64,000 nucleotides of DNA from Gyrodactylus bullatarudis (Eukaryota; Platyhelminthes; Monogenea; Gyrodactylidea; Gyrodactylidae): positions 372,001-436,000 of the forward strand of contig SSNU01000279.1 of assembly GCA_012064415.1 (NCBI GenBank), given 5' to 3'. Below, piece after piece: positions 1 to 11,856 of this stretch. The position numbers and the translations under genes are program-made. Position 1 is the first letter of the stretch, and every line of letters begins with the position of its first letter. The notes under the pieces are model-generated. The model searched no databases, was not told where the DNA came from, and saw only the letters and a program-made list of their open reading frames with translations.

Positions 1-1884
1 CTGAAGATTTTATGATATTTTTTAAAAAGAAAGATATTTTGAAATAGCCCAACCATTATTTTCAAAACAATTGTAATACCAAAATATTGTGCTACTCAAA
101 ACTTGGAAATAGTCTGTGAATACCCAGGAAAATTACAATTGTTACATTGCTGCCATACACGAAAATTTGAATCCTTTTTGATTGTGTGTTATTATTATTT
201 TCTTTTTACTTAATTTTTCCTTACTTAACCAATTAATTTATCCAACGTGATCAAGTTGAAAAATTTAATGTATTGCATTTGATCTATTCCAGGCTATGCA
301 TGCATCACTTGTGGTTCCATCTATGACATGTCCCCTCTATAACTAACTAACACGTGTCATCACTTGAAATGTGCGTAAAGAGACATCTTTTTCTAACAGA
401 ACCCTTTATGGAGCATAAAAATTTGATGGAATACACTAATAAACACGCACTATGACGAATAATTTGGACATAGATTTGAAAAGAAACTGTTTAAAAAGTG
501 AATAAGGAAATGCCCATTTTTGAAAATAAGGATAGTTTATATATCATTATTCATTTAAACAAAACAATAAAAATAATATTTAATCCATAATTATTTATAA
601 GGAAAAAAAAACTAAATTCTATAAACAAACCACCTTTTTTGGCCCAGTTATTTGTTATACAAGTTTTTATTTTAGATTTTGTTTCTCATTTGTTAATTAA
701 AAATATATTATTATTACGAAAGAAAAAATAAATACTTTAATACAATTCCCGAATATAGAAGGGTATTTTCAGTATTTTCTCAAAATCTAGTGAAAATTGA
801 GAATCGGAGAGAAGAGGCTTATAAGAACTATTACGCATACAAACGCTGTATTCAAACTAATCTCTGGGTAATAGATTCAACATTTTTTTTATTTTAAAAG
901 TATACATCTACTCAAAAGTAGATTCATAATATATAATAATATGTGCGACGAAAATCTGACTAAATCTTAGGGGTAAATTACACCTTGGTTACGCTGCTTC
1001 CCATTGATATTTGGTTATAATTGAAATATTTTGATAGTCAGAATCAATGATTAAGCTGGCCTGGTTGGAAATAATCAATGATGATGTAGTAATAAAATTA
1101 ATTTTATTCAATCATCTGAAATTATGATTTTTTTTGATTCGGTGATATTTTTTAATATTTTCTAAATTTCATTTTGGGTCACTTCAGTGTATCTTTTTTT
1201 TATGAACTCAACGAATAGACAATAAGAAATAATGAATATTCCACAAGGAAAAATCATCAGAATTTTATGCTGATTTCAAATTTGAGTTTGAAAATATTTT
1301 AAAATGTGGGTTCCCAAGAACTGAATTCATGACTAAGAAAAAATTCAAAAGCAAAAAATATATTTTAAATTTTTGAATTTTTTTATAGAAGCACTTGGTT
1401 AACGTCAGAATTAATTTTGAATTATTTTCATAGGATTTGTTATTAAAGAACTAGATTTCAAGTATTTTCGCCCAAATTTCCCTCCAAAATATCTTTTTAT
1501 ACTTCTGTGATAATATGAAAAAAAGTGAACGCTTTCAAATAAAAAACGTCCAGAAAGGAAGGATGTATTTTCTTCTCTTATTACTCAAGTTTCTAAAATT
1601 TGCATATTTTTGAGCAGAAGTAATCATCCAATTTCTCCTATATAATCTCCCACGGGCATCATAGAAAAATGAATTTCACTATTATCCTTCTCTCTTCATG
1701 ATAAGATTACTACCATTTGTTTTATTGATAGTAGTTTAGGAAACTCATCTATAGTAACTAAAATATTCAGGTTTTATAGAATCCTACTACTTCGATAATG
1801 ATTTGTCTAATGTTGATTCCAAATTTAATTTCAGACACTTTCAAAAAAACAGAAATAATCAGTTAAGAATTCTTCAAGACTCGC
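1..1884. other. non-coding AT-rich stretch
   Basis: I see no open frame of useful length and no recognisable domain on either strand. Around 1430-1560 there is a weak, diverged match to the palindromic repeat family described at 30326-30767 (the 'ccaaatttc...caaaatatctttttat' portion). Nothing else is supported. Confidence 0.6.
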
Positions 1885-1892
1885 CTTGAGCT

Positions 1893-2695
1893 TAGGGATC
1901 TGCTATTCGAAACATAAACAATGACATATGATATAATATGTTTTATCTCATTTCATATACAGGTATTAAATGAATAATCAGTGATTATTAATCACTGTAT
2001 CTCATGCTATAATTATAATTATTTCATTAATGCTAATTACATATCATGAAATACTAAAAAAATACTTCATGAGATATTCGACACATATCAGATTTATATG
2101 TTCGAAAACAACCAATAGGATTAAGCCTTACAGCGTGATTCATTGAAAGTCACATTTCCTTAGTAAGCATTAAACAGACCACAAAACGTGTTCTATAGAA
2201 TGCCTGATTCTAAAAGAAGTCCGTATTGGAAATATTTCCAAGATATTGGTAATAAAGGTAAAGGAATATATATATTGCATTCCAGCAATTTCTTGTGCAT
2301 CAGAGCGAGTTTTCAGTATTGCTGGTAGAATTGTTAATAAGCAGAGTAATAAACTATGTTATGAAAATATCAAAAGAATGATTTCAATTAGATGTAATAT
2401 GCATAATTTTTTGAATAAATTGGTAAGCATTTAGAATTAAAGTTTACTTTTGATTCAAAATCTATAATTATGGCTTTGTGATCTTTAAAAGGGAAAAAAT
2501 ATGAGAATGATATAATTTTAATCGTGTAATATGAAATAAATATCATGAAGTGAGATATAAACGTAAATAATTTAAAACATATCATGAAATAATGTAAAAA
2601 TATATCATGGTATATCATATCATTCTATGATATGCTTTTCAGGCACATCTCATATATCATGAAAGTCATTTTACGTTTCGAATAGCAGATCCCTA
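1893..2695 (+). mobile_element. hAT-family DNA transposon relic, internally deleted
   Basis: An 803-bp element with 21-bp terminal inverted repeats beginning TAGGGATCTGCTATTCG on the left and the exact reverse complement on the right. It is flanked by a perfect 8-bp direct duplication, CTTGAGCT, at 1885-1892 and 2696-2703; 8-bp duplications are the hallmark of hAT insertion. Many copies of a TATCATGA-like word lie near both ends (for example about 2045, 2580, 2605 and 2650). They resemble the subterminal repeats that hAT transposases bind. Inside is a fragment encoding only the C-terminal dimerisation part of the transposase (2246-2434), so this copy cannot move on its own. Confidence 0.9.
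2246..2434 (+). pseudogene. hAT transposase C-terminal dimerisation fragment
   Basis: The 62-residue frame contains 'YCIPAISCASERVFSIAG', close to the 'IPA(S/T)SA.SER.FS.AG' signature of the hAT dimerisation domain, followed by 'NKLCYENIKRMISI', matching the usual 'R..L.pe.v..li.l..n' tail. The zinc-finger and catalytic portions are missing. It sits inside the TIR-bounded element 1893-2695, which explains it as what remains after internal deletion. Confidence 0.85.
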
Positions 2696-2703
2696 CTTGA
2701 GCT

Positions 2704-5490
2704 ACCTTTTATGGTTCTCAAAAACTATTCAAATATTTTAACAAAAGAGAAAAGTTCAAATGTCATCCTTGGAGATTTTTCAAAGATTGAGTTTTTTGTA
2801 AGAATAGTAAATTCCCATCTTCACGTCAACTAGCTTTCCAGTTAGAGTGGGGATATAGCCATAGAATCTCAAATACAGGTCTAATACCTTGTTGAATAGG
2901 AGTGGAGATCACACTAAACTAAAGCTATTCTGGAAATAGTCTTCGCCTTAGATTTGATGCTGACGTTAAAAAAAACACGATTTTCTTAGTAATTTTTTTA
3001 TTGCGAACCAAATAAATGATATCTCGGAAAGAAAGGTAGAAAATTTTTTTTCGATCAAGATCAGATCTCAGCTTATGGATCAAAAACTTATTTCAATAAT
3101 ACTTTTACAAAAAGTTTATTTGATGAGTTAGAGATTTCTAAACTGAAAAATCAGAATTTTTGAGGAAATTTAAGGGCACTAAAAAGCTTACAGTCTAAAG
3201 AGATCAAAGAAAACATTACAGCAACTGAAAACGAAGATGAGTTCACAGCCAGATAATTTGAAGCCTGGTTTTATTTCTTCTCTGAGGAAGTTTCTGATGA
3301 AGTTTTCAGCAATTATTTCTATCATTTTTCCCCTTTTGTGAAGCTTCTTGTTATTTTCAAGCCGAGTTACAAGAAATGATGATCGCAATTTTTAATCCAG
3401 TTCCAAAAAGTATTTGGAAAACAACTTTGCTTAAAAAGAATAAATTTTAATTGTATGAAAAATATTGGTGATTCTGATAATTTTCTTTAAAAAATCAATG
3501 AGCAAATTTTATTGAAAATTTTTTTCATTAATTAATTAATTAATTTACACAACTTCTGCTGGTTTTTTGATTTTTATAAACAGAACTTTTTGATATTGTC
3601 CTTTTGATTGATACTTTTGATCATAATGGATCATTAGATCTCAAAACTTTTTAATCTTAAATTTGATTCCTTATTTTTATGTTTTTTTTCTTCAAATCTG
3701 TTGAAGAATTAATAGTTTCTTGGTTTCGGCATATGCAAAGACTATCTCCAGATAAATTTGCTATTTTTTTCACAATGGATAACGCGATTGATATGGAAAG
3801 GAAGAAAGTTTCATTATCGTCAAGGTGATGCTGATAAATGCATGATGTATATATATTTGCATAAACATCGCCATCCTTAGCTTATGAATAATATTTTCAT
3901 TATGCAGAGCTGGATGGTTAGGAGATGAGGATTAGCTGATCGATTATAAAAAACTTGAGAAGTAAAATTCAGATCTGTCTATCCATCTGAACTGGATCCA
4001 AGTTTTGTTACAGTTCTGTATTACAACTTTTATTGATACTTCTTGTTTTATCAAAGCATAAAAGCTTATTCTAGATCATTAAAAACATTAATTATTTAAT
4101 GTGTGAGCGAAATATTTTCATTACTGAGAAATTAGAATCCAATCGAAATTATCCTTTTATAAACTCTACTACTTACTAGACTTGGACGAAATAGTTAAAA
4201 ATGAAATTTCTCTTATTTTTCATGACTAATAATAAGAGACCGGTCAAAAAACGCTTCAAATTTAAAATTTTTCACAATTTTGTTTATCTTATTCCAGAAG
4301 CATGTAAAGGTATTTTGAAGCGAAATTCGGTGGGATTATATTTAAATACTTGAAGATTAGTTTTTTCATATCGATGGGCGATTTAAATAATTTTACTAAA
4401 TTTACTACTTACTATCGACTTGGACAAAATTTTGTAGTGATTGAGAAATCGAAATTCAACTCAGCGAATTAGAATTTCTTTGCTCCAATCTTCGCTACAA
4501 AATATCTTTTCTATAATAAGATGAAAATTTCCAAATTAAAAAAAACAGAAATTTAGAGAAATCATGAAAGACTGCTCGATTGTTCGAAAGATTCTTTGAT
4601 CATCTCATTTCCATGGTACAAGAATTTGTATCTACTTAAAAATAAATCTCCAAAAGAAGCTTGGAAATTTATCATAAAATAAATTCTAGATAAATAGCAG
4701 AGTGTTATTAGGTCTCCTCTGAAGATTTGAGAGAGTAGCTCTTGAAAATGTCACAATACCTGAATTATTTAGGTAAGGTGTAAGGTGTAAAGTTATTTCG
4801 TTAATTTATAAGCTATTTATCAAACATTTTCCATTGTTAGAAGTGAAATCTTGATTCGGAAATGCCGAAGTTTATGTGAATTAATTAATGATACTGATTT
4901 TTTAACTCCAATATGTTAATTATAAAACTGATTCGAAGTATGTTTCTTGGATCATTTAATCAATCACATGACTTGAAGCTAAAAATTTACAAAAAAGTAT
5001 TTTTTAAGAGTTTTTAGTTTGACAGAAAATAGGCCACTTTTTGAATCATGCGCCACATTCCAACTTTTACAATGTTTGATCTGGAAGTTCTTGTTGATTT
5101 TGGAAATTTTAAGTCATTAAGAAATGATATATGCGATTAATTTAGACAAACAATTCGAAATTTTAACTTTTTTTTAAATGAAAGTAAATCTCTTGTGATG
5201 GAGTGGTAACAATTTTTCTATTCACAATCTTTTTGAAAAAAACCGATTTTTGAATTTCTTCAGGTAGTCTCATTTTTATGTACATTTGAATCATCACTAT
5301 TTATTAATTCATCTATCTTATTTGGTGTATAATATATAATAGCTTGTCACGCTTTTTATTATGTTTTTATGACTTCAGAAACCTTTAATGTTACACTTAA
5401 TCTTTAAATACAAAAAATAAACCAAATCAAACTGATAAACAAAATAAAGGGATATTTATTAAAGTAGGCCAAATTTTATCTCAGATAATC
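2704..5490. other. non-coding, with repeat fragments
   Basis: No gene seen. About 2785-2840 is an arm of palindromic family 2 (the 'tttttgtaagaatagtaaattcccatcttcacgtcaac' class). About 4180-4440 is a copy of palindromic family 1: it contains 'cttattccagaagcatg', 'gcgaaattcggtggga' and 'catatcgatgggcgattta' and is bounded by 'agacttggac'-type ends. The rest is AT-rich sequence without recognisable structure. Confidence 0.6.
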
Positions 5491-5499
5491 GAAAACTTT

Positions 5500-5625
5500 T
5501 TTTCTATAAAACCATACATTTTCGAGTTTGTTCTAATTTACAGAATCTCGATTGAAAATGAATGTTTTTGAACACGCGCCAAGATTTTTTCAATGAATGA
5601 CACTAGTAAAAGACTTAATAAACAT
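5500..5625. repeat. dispersed repeat family 3, copy A
   Basis: The segment running from 'tttcgagtttgttct' through 'aatctcgattgaaaatgaatg' to 'caatgaatgacacta' recurs in diverged form at about 22480-22600 and about 37820-37915, and partly at 26355-26395. The shared order of words indicates a mobile repeat. No coding capacity is visible. Confidence 0.6.
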
Positions 5626-5690
5626 TAAAATAATATACGATTGAAAATTGACTGTTTAGTTTGATTCATTTAAGGATTTACTCAAACCTG

Positions 5691-5825
5691 AAGAGAAGAC
5701 TAATCTATAAATTCCAATATGACTGTGGAACCTCATATATAGGTAGAACTATTAAGAAATTATCTACACGAACGGAGGATCATTTGAATAATGATACTGC
5801 GGTTACAAACAAGCCTCGTCCGTAA
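5691..5825 (+). pseudogene. Penelope-like element GIY-YIG endonuclease scrap
   Basis: One open frame reads 'KRRLIYKFQYDCGTSYIGRT' followed by 'IKKLSTRTEDHLNN' and a stop. The pattern (L)IY-F-C-SYIG-T with a downstream E-H is the GIY-YIG nuclease core of Penelope-like retroelements. It compares directly with the better preserved copy at 54414-55393. Only about 45 codons survive and no reverse transcriptase remains. The identification rests on the motif alone, as the piece is short. Confidence 0.65.
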
Positions 5826-8355
5826 TAGGAATCCGGAAAATTGTCATAATATAAATTTGGTAAAATAATAAAATAAGAAAAGATTTTTTCTTTTATTTGT
5901 ATAAAATTTTAAATTTCAAATAATTATTAGTAGATATAGTCTCGATTCATGGAAATACTCAAATGGCAAAATGCCGAAGATGCGGAGCTATTTACAGCTC
6001 TACAAAGGAGACTGCCTCTTTGTGTGTTTCAATGCAATTTTAGATTTTTGTCTATTTTCTATGATATGATATGGTAGTATTTCTACATAAAATTAGATTA
6101 GAGGTCGTAAATTCATAAATAAATTAATAATATTGAATAAATCGAATTTTTCCGTTTTATACGAAAACCCTAATGACGACAGCATGGGTGAAAGAGAAAT
6201 TTCTTATTAACCTATATAAACCTAATGATTAGGTCCTATGTGTTCAGAAAAACTATGAGCTTTAAATGGACATTAGAGCTGGATAACATTACTGAGGCCT
6301 AATCTACAGTGTAGATTCTACACCTTTAGTTCTGGATGAAAAAATTGAGATTTTTCGTAACTGCATAACAATTCACTTAACATGAAATATATCCCTCATG
6401 AGTTTCTTCCCAATGAATTTAAAGAATACTAGGATCCACTTGAAAAATGGAATTAGGCATTAGGAATATGACTTTGAATGAGAGCCATTTAAATTTCAGT
6501 CAAGTCGATTTAGTCCATTACCAATTGCTCTTGTGCCTGTGTCTGTCCGTATTACTTCAATCTATCTTTTCCATAATCTCATTAGAATCTAACTACTGTG
6601 TTTAATAGGCCAACCACCTCCCTCACTCAACACACCTTCTCTCTCTCTTTATTAGCATTACAATACTCAATTTAAAGTAAGTACTTCAGTAAGTACCATT
6701 TCCCCTAATGTAGTAGTAACTCTAAGATATTATCATCCTTATTAAAGCTGATTCTATGTATGTGATGCATTTTGTGCTCTACTCTCTGCTCAACTGGAAT
6801 TGATAAGAAAGAAATCATGGACCAAGTGATCTTATCTTGGCGAGGAGTAAAAGTGGAGATTCAACTTTTTAGTGTAATTAGAAGGATGGCAAGAGATGCT
6901 TATCAATCGTTTCGCATCATTGTTTTTATGTTGTTGTTTTTTTCTAAATTTTACAATTCATCAAACAATTGATAGTAAAGTTGAGTTGAATTTCCAGTCA
7001 TTTTGCGAAATTAGTGGACAATTTTTCCATATTAAAGAAGCTGTTGACAAAATTCGAACAATAACAAAGGTGAAATTATCAATTTTAATTTACCAATAAT
7101 TACGTTATTCACTAAGAATGAAAAAGTATCCACTAAAGACGAAATAATTTCCATTTCGATCAACTCTTCATTATATTCGAATAGATCTTAATATATCAAT
7201 GACTACCAAATAGACCTAGTAGTCTCGGTGGGATCCATTAATAAGCTGTAACATTCAACAACATGGCCTAATCTATTACTAAATAAGACGAATCTGAAAA
7301 AATATCACTCTCAACAAATTCTTTTGAGATACTTTCCACACACATTATCGAGATCTTTGATTTAAAACGTCGTCCATTACTTTACATAAAAATATTTTAT
7401 GAGAGAATATATCATATTTTTGTTTTTTTTATCAAATAAAAATGTCAAGTTTATTTTTCATGACTTTTAAAGATGTGTTTATTTCTCGAAGAAAAAACAG
7501 ACAGTACAACAAATGTATAGTTGACATGAAAATAGCAAAATATATATTTGGAAAACCGTAGAAAATTTGTAGGACGAATGTTGCTCGGTTCTGATTGGCC
7601 GAAAAATACTCAATTTCTATTGGTCTATTAAACAAGAGTTTTTTGGTGGAAATGGGTATTCGTAGATAAGTATACTCGAATATAAATACTACTCTCGTGA
7701 CTTTACAGCTATTATCTGTAATAACTTGGTGCATTTTGATACTAAGATTTCGCTAAAAATATTGGAAAATTCGTAATTTCTAAAAATGTGTAATGTAAAA
7801 ATAAGTTATTACTTCGATTTTTCAATAAGTAACACGTTTACAACTACTGTATTGATAATAAAATAAAACAACAGTTTAAAAAATGATGATCTCCCTTCCT
7901 CGTCATAACTGACCAATGGTATTCAAGTATTAATTTGACCAATAAAATTACAAGAGAAAATATCGACTTTATCCTGAATTGAGAACATGTTCCTAAGAAA
8001 TTATTATACTATAGGATTTTCTTTTCTAGTTTATGAATTTAGAGTAATTTCCTCACCAAATTCGATTACAAATCCTATGGAACAAAAAGAAAGCAACCAA
8101 GTAATATCGTGTTTTAGATATTTAATTAAGCTGATGATGAAATCAATAAAAAATTGCACGAGAACTTAGTACATAAAGTATCACAGGAAGTGTGTAGAAA
8201 ATAACTCTTTCCATTTTATTCTGAATCGAATTTATAATTTTTTTGATATTTTAATTTTTATCAACTAATTATAGATGAACTCTCTCTTTACATATAAACC
8301 TATTCGACATATTCTACCACACTTAGTTTATTGCCGTGATTCGATCCATAACTAA
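5826..8355. other. non-coding stretch
   Basis: Several short frames occur (for example 6772-6972 and 7432-7734 on the minus strand), but none has a domain, codon character or splice context suggesting a gene. No transposon ends were recognised here. Confidence 0.5.
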
Positions 8356-8487
8356 GTGAAAAGACTTTTATCTTCTGCTCTAGCTACTAACCATCTTGAA
8401 TATTATCTTGATTGTCTTAACCAGAGACCCTTAAGACTCAGAGAAAACTTTTTAAAGGTACATCGCAGATATATGAGAATACGCTGA
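8356..8487 (+). pseudogene. possible non-LTR retrotransposon tail remnant
   Basis: A 43-codon frame includes 'SSALATNHLEYYLDCLNQ' and ends 'LKVHRRYMRIR'. This resembles the region after the reverse transcriptase palm in Jockey/CR1-type elements, where 'SHLEY..DVW......LEKVQRR.TR' is usual. The match is short and the spacing approximate, so this is a suggestion only. Confidence 0.3.
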
Positions 8488-9246
8488 TAACGTATATGAA
8501 ATTTCTTTCGAAAATCAACCATTAGTTTAGGAGTTATTGGCACAAAAAACGACCCTTTTTAGACGCTGAAAATGGCTAATGATTTTTAGTTTCTTTTAGT
8601 TGTTGGTTTTCATGCATATTATTGGTCAATCTGAAGAGGAGCGCAGAGGTGTAAATATAATTTTGGTGGGAAAGAGATTCATCATGTGTAACTTATGGTC
8701 CGAAATCTATTTATGAACTGGTTGCAGTAGAAACAATGATTTTGTATTAAAATTAACGGGATGAAAAATTTACTTTAAGCTAAAATATTTTACTTTAAGT
8801 CATCTTCAATATAGTGTTATTGAAATAGGTCTTATGAGACAACAATTTCTATCAATATCCACAAAATCTTCGATGACTATTTGAAGGTAATAAAATCAAA
8901 TTTGAGAGATTTATGACAAAAAATGAAACTTGGACACTATCACTGCTACTTTAATCGAAAATTATTGCGTAGAAAATTTTATAAAATTCGAACTAAAAAT
9001 TCATTCTGAATCACATTTTCACCCAAGGAAAATGAAATTGTACATGCACTGCGAAACTCATGGATTCGCGAAACAATCATCTTTTTTAATAAATGACCGA
9101 TAGATAGACACTAGAAATACGCTTTATTAAATTATTGGTTAATTTTTTAGCCTTTGAATGCGTAATAAAAGATTTAGAGCCTTGATTGAAGCATTTGAAA
9201 AATATTTAGGTATTCATAAAATTTTGATTTGTTTTTATTTAATATA
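8488..9246. other. non-coding stretch
   Basis: AT-rich sequence between the possible LINE scrap and the mariner; nothing recognised. Confidence 0.5.
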
Positions 9247-9404
9247 GGTTGTGTGAAAAGTTCTCGGAAAATTTTTCAACTTTAGATTTTGAATTTGTTC
9301 TTAAGGCAATAAATATAAACTATACACGAAAAGATTCAGCGAAATCTGTAGAATTTGTTTATATCTGCTAATCAATTGAGTTTTCAAATAATCTTGATAA
9401 AGAC

Positions 9405-10440
9405 ATGAATTTTACTGACTCACAAATTCGGTCCATTATTTACTTCAACTATAGCATTGGTCATACAGCGTCAGAAGCTTTCAAATTAATGGAAAGAGGT
9501 CTTGGTAGAGTGGTTTCAATGTCTACAGTGCAAAAATGGTATGGTTTATTCAAAAATGGAAAAACGAGTTTTGAAGATGAACCAAGAGAAGGCCGACCTT
9601 CAACCATCCCAAGACAGGCAATTGTTGAGAAGGTCGAAGAGAATTCTCATCTGTCTTCAAGAGAAATTTCTGCTGACTTGAACGTGTCCTTTTCCACAGT
9701 TGTACGTGTCCTACGAGAAGAGAATTTCACAAATTCCTTCGACCAATTTGTTCCTCATGATCTCACTGATGCTCAGAAGAGAAAGAGAGTCGAATGTTGC
9801 AGAAGATTACTTCATCGCTTAAGATATGACAATTTCTTCAATAGCATTGTGACAACAGATGAGAAATGGATATTCTTAAAGGATCCTAGTCGAAAAAGAT
9901 CATGGCATAAGGTTGGTGAGAAATGCACTCAACCAAACCCAAATCGGTTTGCAAAAAAGGTCATGATAACGATTTTTTGACCGTAGAGGAATAATTCACT
10001 ACGAATTATTGGAGCCGAACCAGACAGTCAATACAGATCATTATATTCAATCATTTCGGACGATGCAAGAAAAGTTGAGAGAGTTGTACCCTCGATTTGG
10101 GAGGATCACTTTTTTGCAGGATAATGCCAGACCCCATGTTTCGCAACAGGCGAAAAGATTATTTGAGGAGTCGAATGTTGATGTACTGGAGCATCCACCT
10201 TACAGTCCTGATCTTTCTCCAACAGATTATCATCTTTTCCGATCACTGCAACATCATTTGAAGGGAAAAATTTTCAATTCAAGAGATGAGGTTTTGAACT
10301 CTCTTGACGTGTATTTTACTCAAAAAAGCCAAGAGTTCTGGAAAAGAGGAATAAATATGCTTTCAGAACGCTGGCAGAAATGTGTAGAAAAAAATGGAGA
10401 TTATTTTGATATATACAGTATATGTAGTATGTATATATAG
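9405..10440 (+). pseudogene. mariner transposase, broken by one frameshift
   Basis: The enzyme would cut and rejoin the transposon ends. The first frame (9405-9980, 191 codons) has the N-terminal helix-turn-helix region ('SMSTVQKWYGLFKNGKTSFE', 'REGRPST') and the first catalytic Asp in 'TTDEKWIF' (residue 152). The second frame continues in +1 with 'DRRGIIHYELLEP' and ends at 10440. It holds the second Asp in 'LQDNARPHVS' and the third in 'SPTDYHLF', with exactly 34 residues between them, hence DD34D. The break lies at about 9978: a missing base turns the expected 'W-D-x-x-G' into a stop. Otherwise the family architecture is complete. The last few codons run into the nested element's junction. 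Confidence 0.93.
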
Positions 10441-10640
10441 TGGTCGACAAAAAAAAGTATCCAGTCTAAATTCTTATTAACTTCTATATATGAACTCTTA
10501 ATAAAATAACCTATACATCATTCGATAGAGAAAAAAAAGTTCTATCTGTGTATGAACTTGGTTGTATTTTTAATTCATTCATAGCCTTTTAAATTCCGTT
10601 TTACTAGTTTCCATTGAATTGTAAAACGACAAATCAAAAG
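10438..10640 (+). repeat. left inverted repeat of nested Tc1-like element
   Basis: This 203-bp arm pairs with 11574-11777. The two differ by only a few bases, including the outermost one, T on the left and C on the right. Confidence 0.9.
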
Positions 10641-11325
10641 TTGAAAGTTGAAAAAGTGGAAATTTGAAACATTTCCGAAATTCAAAAAACGGCTCAATTT
10701 TGGTCAGATTAAATTTTTTTATAGAATATTACAGTTTTACCTCTATAAAAAATGTAACAAACCTATCCCTCTCCTCTCTGCCCCTTTTAAGTTGAGCTAT
10801 AGCTACTATAAAGTAGGTTTATAAGGGTCAAACTTTCCAAAAAAATAAAATTCACTCAAGTTTGATTCATTCGATAGAGAATTTTCTGCTGATTCATTCT
10901 ATCTAATAAAAATACCAGATTCGTTCATTTCTTGTCTCATAAAACACTCCAAAACATTGGAGCAGTTTTGATTTTGGATTAAAAAATGATTTTTCTCTTT
11001 TTCGTCTTTTCACACTTTTGACCTATACCCCCTCCTCTTATTTACACCCACAATTGGGGAACAATTATAGCTTACATCACTCTTTCCCCTATAATCACAG
11101 TGAGATATTCAACGATTAACTCGAAATATTAATGATTAATCAATCCTTCTCACATAACTACAAATTTCAACGTGCAAAGAATTTGCATTTGGTATGTTAT
11201 TCTCCTGAAAGGGTCCCATTTCATATCCTCTAAACCTTTTGATTATTTTTTTGTCCAATGAGAACACTCTAAATTTTAATTTGATCAACAATCCAATTTA
11301 CAATTCATTTTCACTCATAACAACA

Positions 11326-11573
11326 ATGAAACATGATCTCAGGACCGACATCAATTGTCTAGTTGCGGAAGGCAAAACTTCCAAAGAAATTTCTTCTTAA
11401 TTGGGAATAAGTCTCGCACGAGTAAAATATTTCCGAAGAACAAAAGTGATTAAGTCAGCAAATCAAAGATTTTATGATGAAATCAGACAATATTTAATTG
11501 AATTTGGCAGACCAATTCCTTTTGATGAACTTCGGGAATCAATGATCCCAAATGCCAGCTGTAAAAATGGATA
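11326..11573 (+). pseudogene. N-terminal Tc1-like transposase fragment
   Basis: From the ATG at 11326 the frame reads 'DINCLVAEGKTSKEISS', a stop, then 'LGISLARVKYFRRT' and 'SANQRFYDEIRQYL'. The 'EGKTSKEIS..LGIS...V' spacing is that of the helix-turn-helix at the start of Tc1-like transposases. The DDE catalytic domain is missing and one in-frame stop interrupts the motif. The frame is cut off by the right inverted repeat. Confidence 0.55.
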
Positions 11574-11777
11574 CTTTTGATTTGTCGTTTTACAATTCAA
11601 TGGAAACTAGTAAAACGGAATTTAAAAGGCTATGAATGAATTAAAAATACAACCAAGTTCATACACAGATAGAACTTTTTTTTCTCTATCGAATGATGTA
11701 TAGGTTATTTTATTAAGAGTTCATATATAGAAGTTAATAAGAATTTAGACTGGATACTTTTTTTTTGTCGACCACTG
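11574..11777 (-). repeat. right inverted repeat of nested Tc1-like element
   Basis: Reverse complement of 10438-10640, ending ...GTCGACCACTG next to TA. Confidence 0.9.
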
Positions 11778-11856
11778 TATTTAGGTATATTTTTTAAATA
11801 AAAATCTTCATCAAACACAAGTGACTAATTTTTCCGAGAACTTTTCACACAACCTA

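Larger units (their letters stand above)
10438..11777 (+). mobile_element. Tc1-like deletion derivative with ~203-bp inverted repeats
   Basis: The left arm (10438-10640) and right arm (11574-11777) are near-perfect inverted copies, starting (T/C)AGTGGTCGAC with an A-tract. TA sits on both sides (10436-10437 and 11778-11779). It lies at the very 3' end of the mariner gene. The 930-bp interior holds only the beginning of a transposase (11326 onward) running straight into the right arm, so the catalytic region is absent. Just inside the left arm (about 10641-10730) is sequence related to palindromic family 2 ('aacggctcaattttggtc'). Confidence 0.88.
9247..11854 (+). mobile_element. mariner (DD34D) transposon interrupted by a nested element
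   Basis: Both ends carry the same 25-bp inverted repeat, starting GGTTGTGTGAAAAGTTCTCG, and each abuts a TA dinucleotide (9245-9246 and 11855-11856), the target duplication used by Tc1/mariner elements. The 2608-bp span is too long for a mariner. Subtracting the nested element 10438-11777 and one TA leaves about 1266 bp, the usual mariner size. The transposase gene fills the left part. Perfect TIRs and a nearly intact gene suggest a fairly recent insertion. Confidence 0.93.

Noticed and set aside
7432..7734. 100-codon minus-strand frame
   Set aside because: Hydrophobic, low-complexity AT-rich translation with no homology signal or splice context; length is within chance for this composition.
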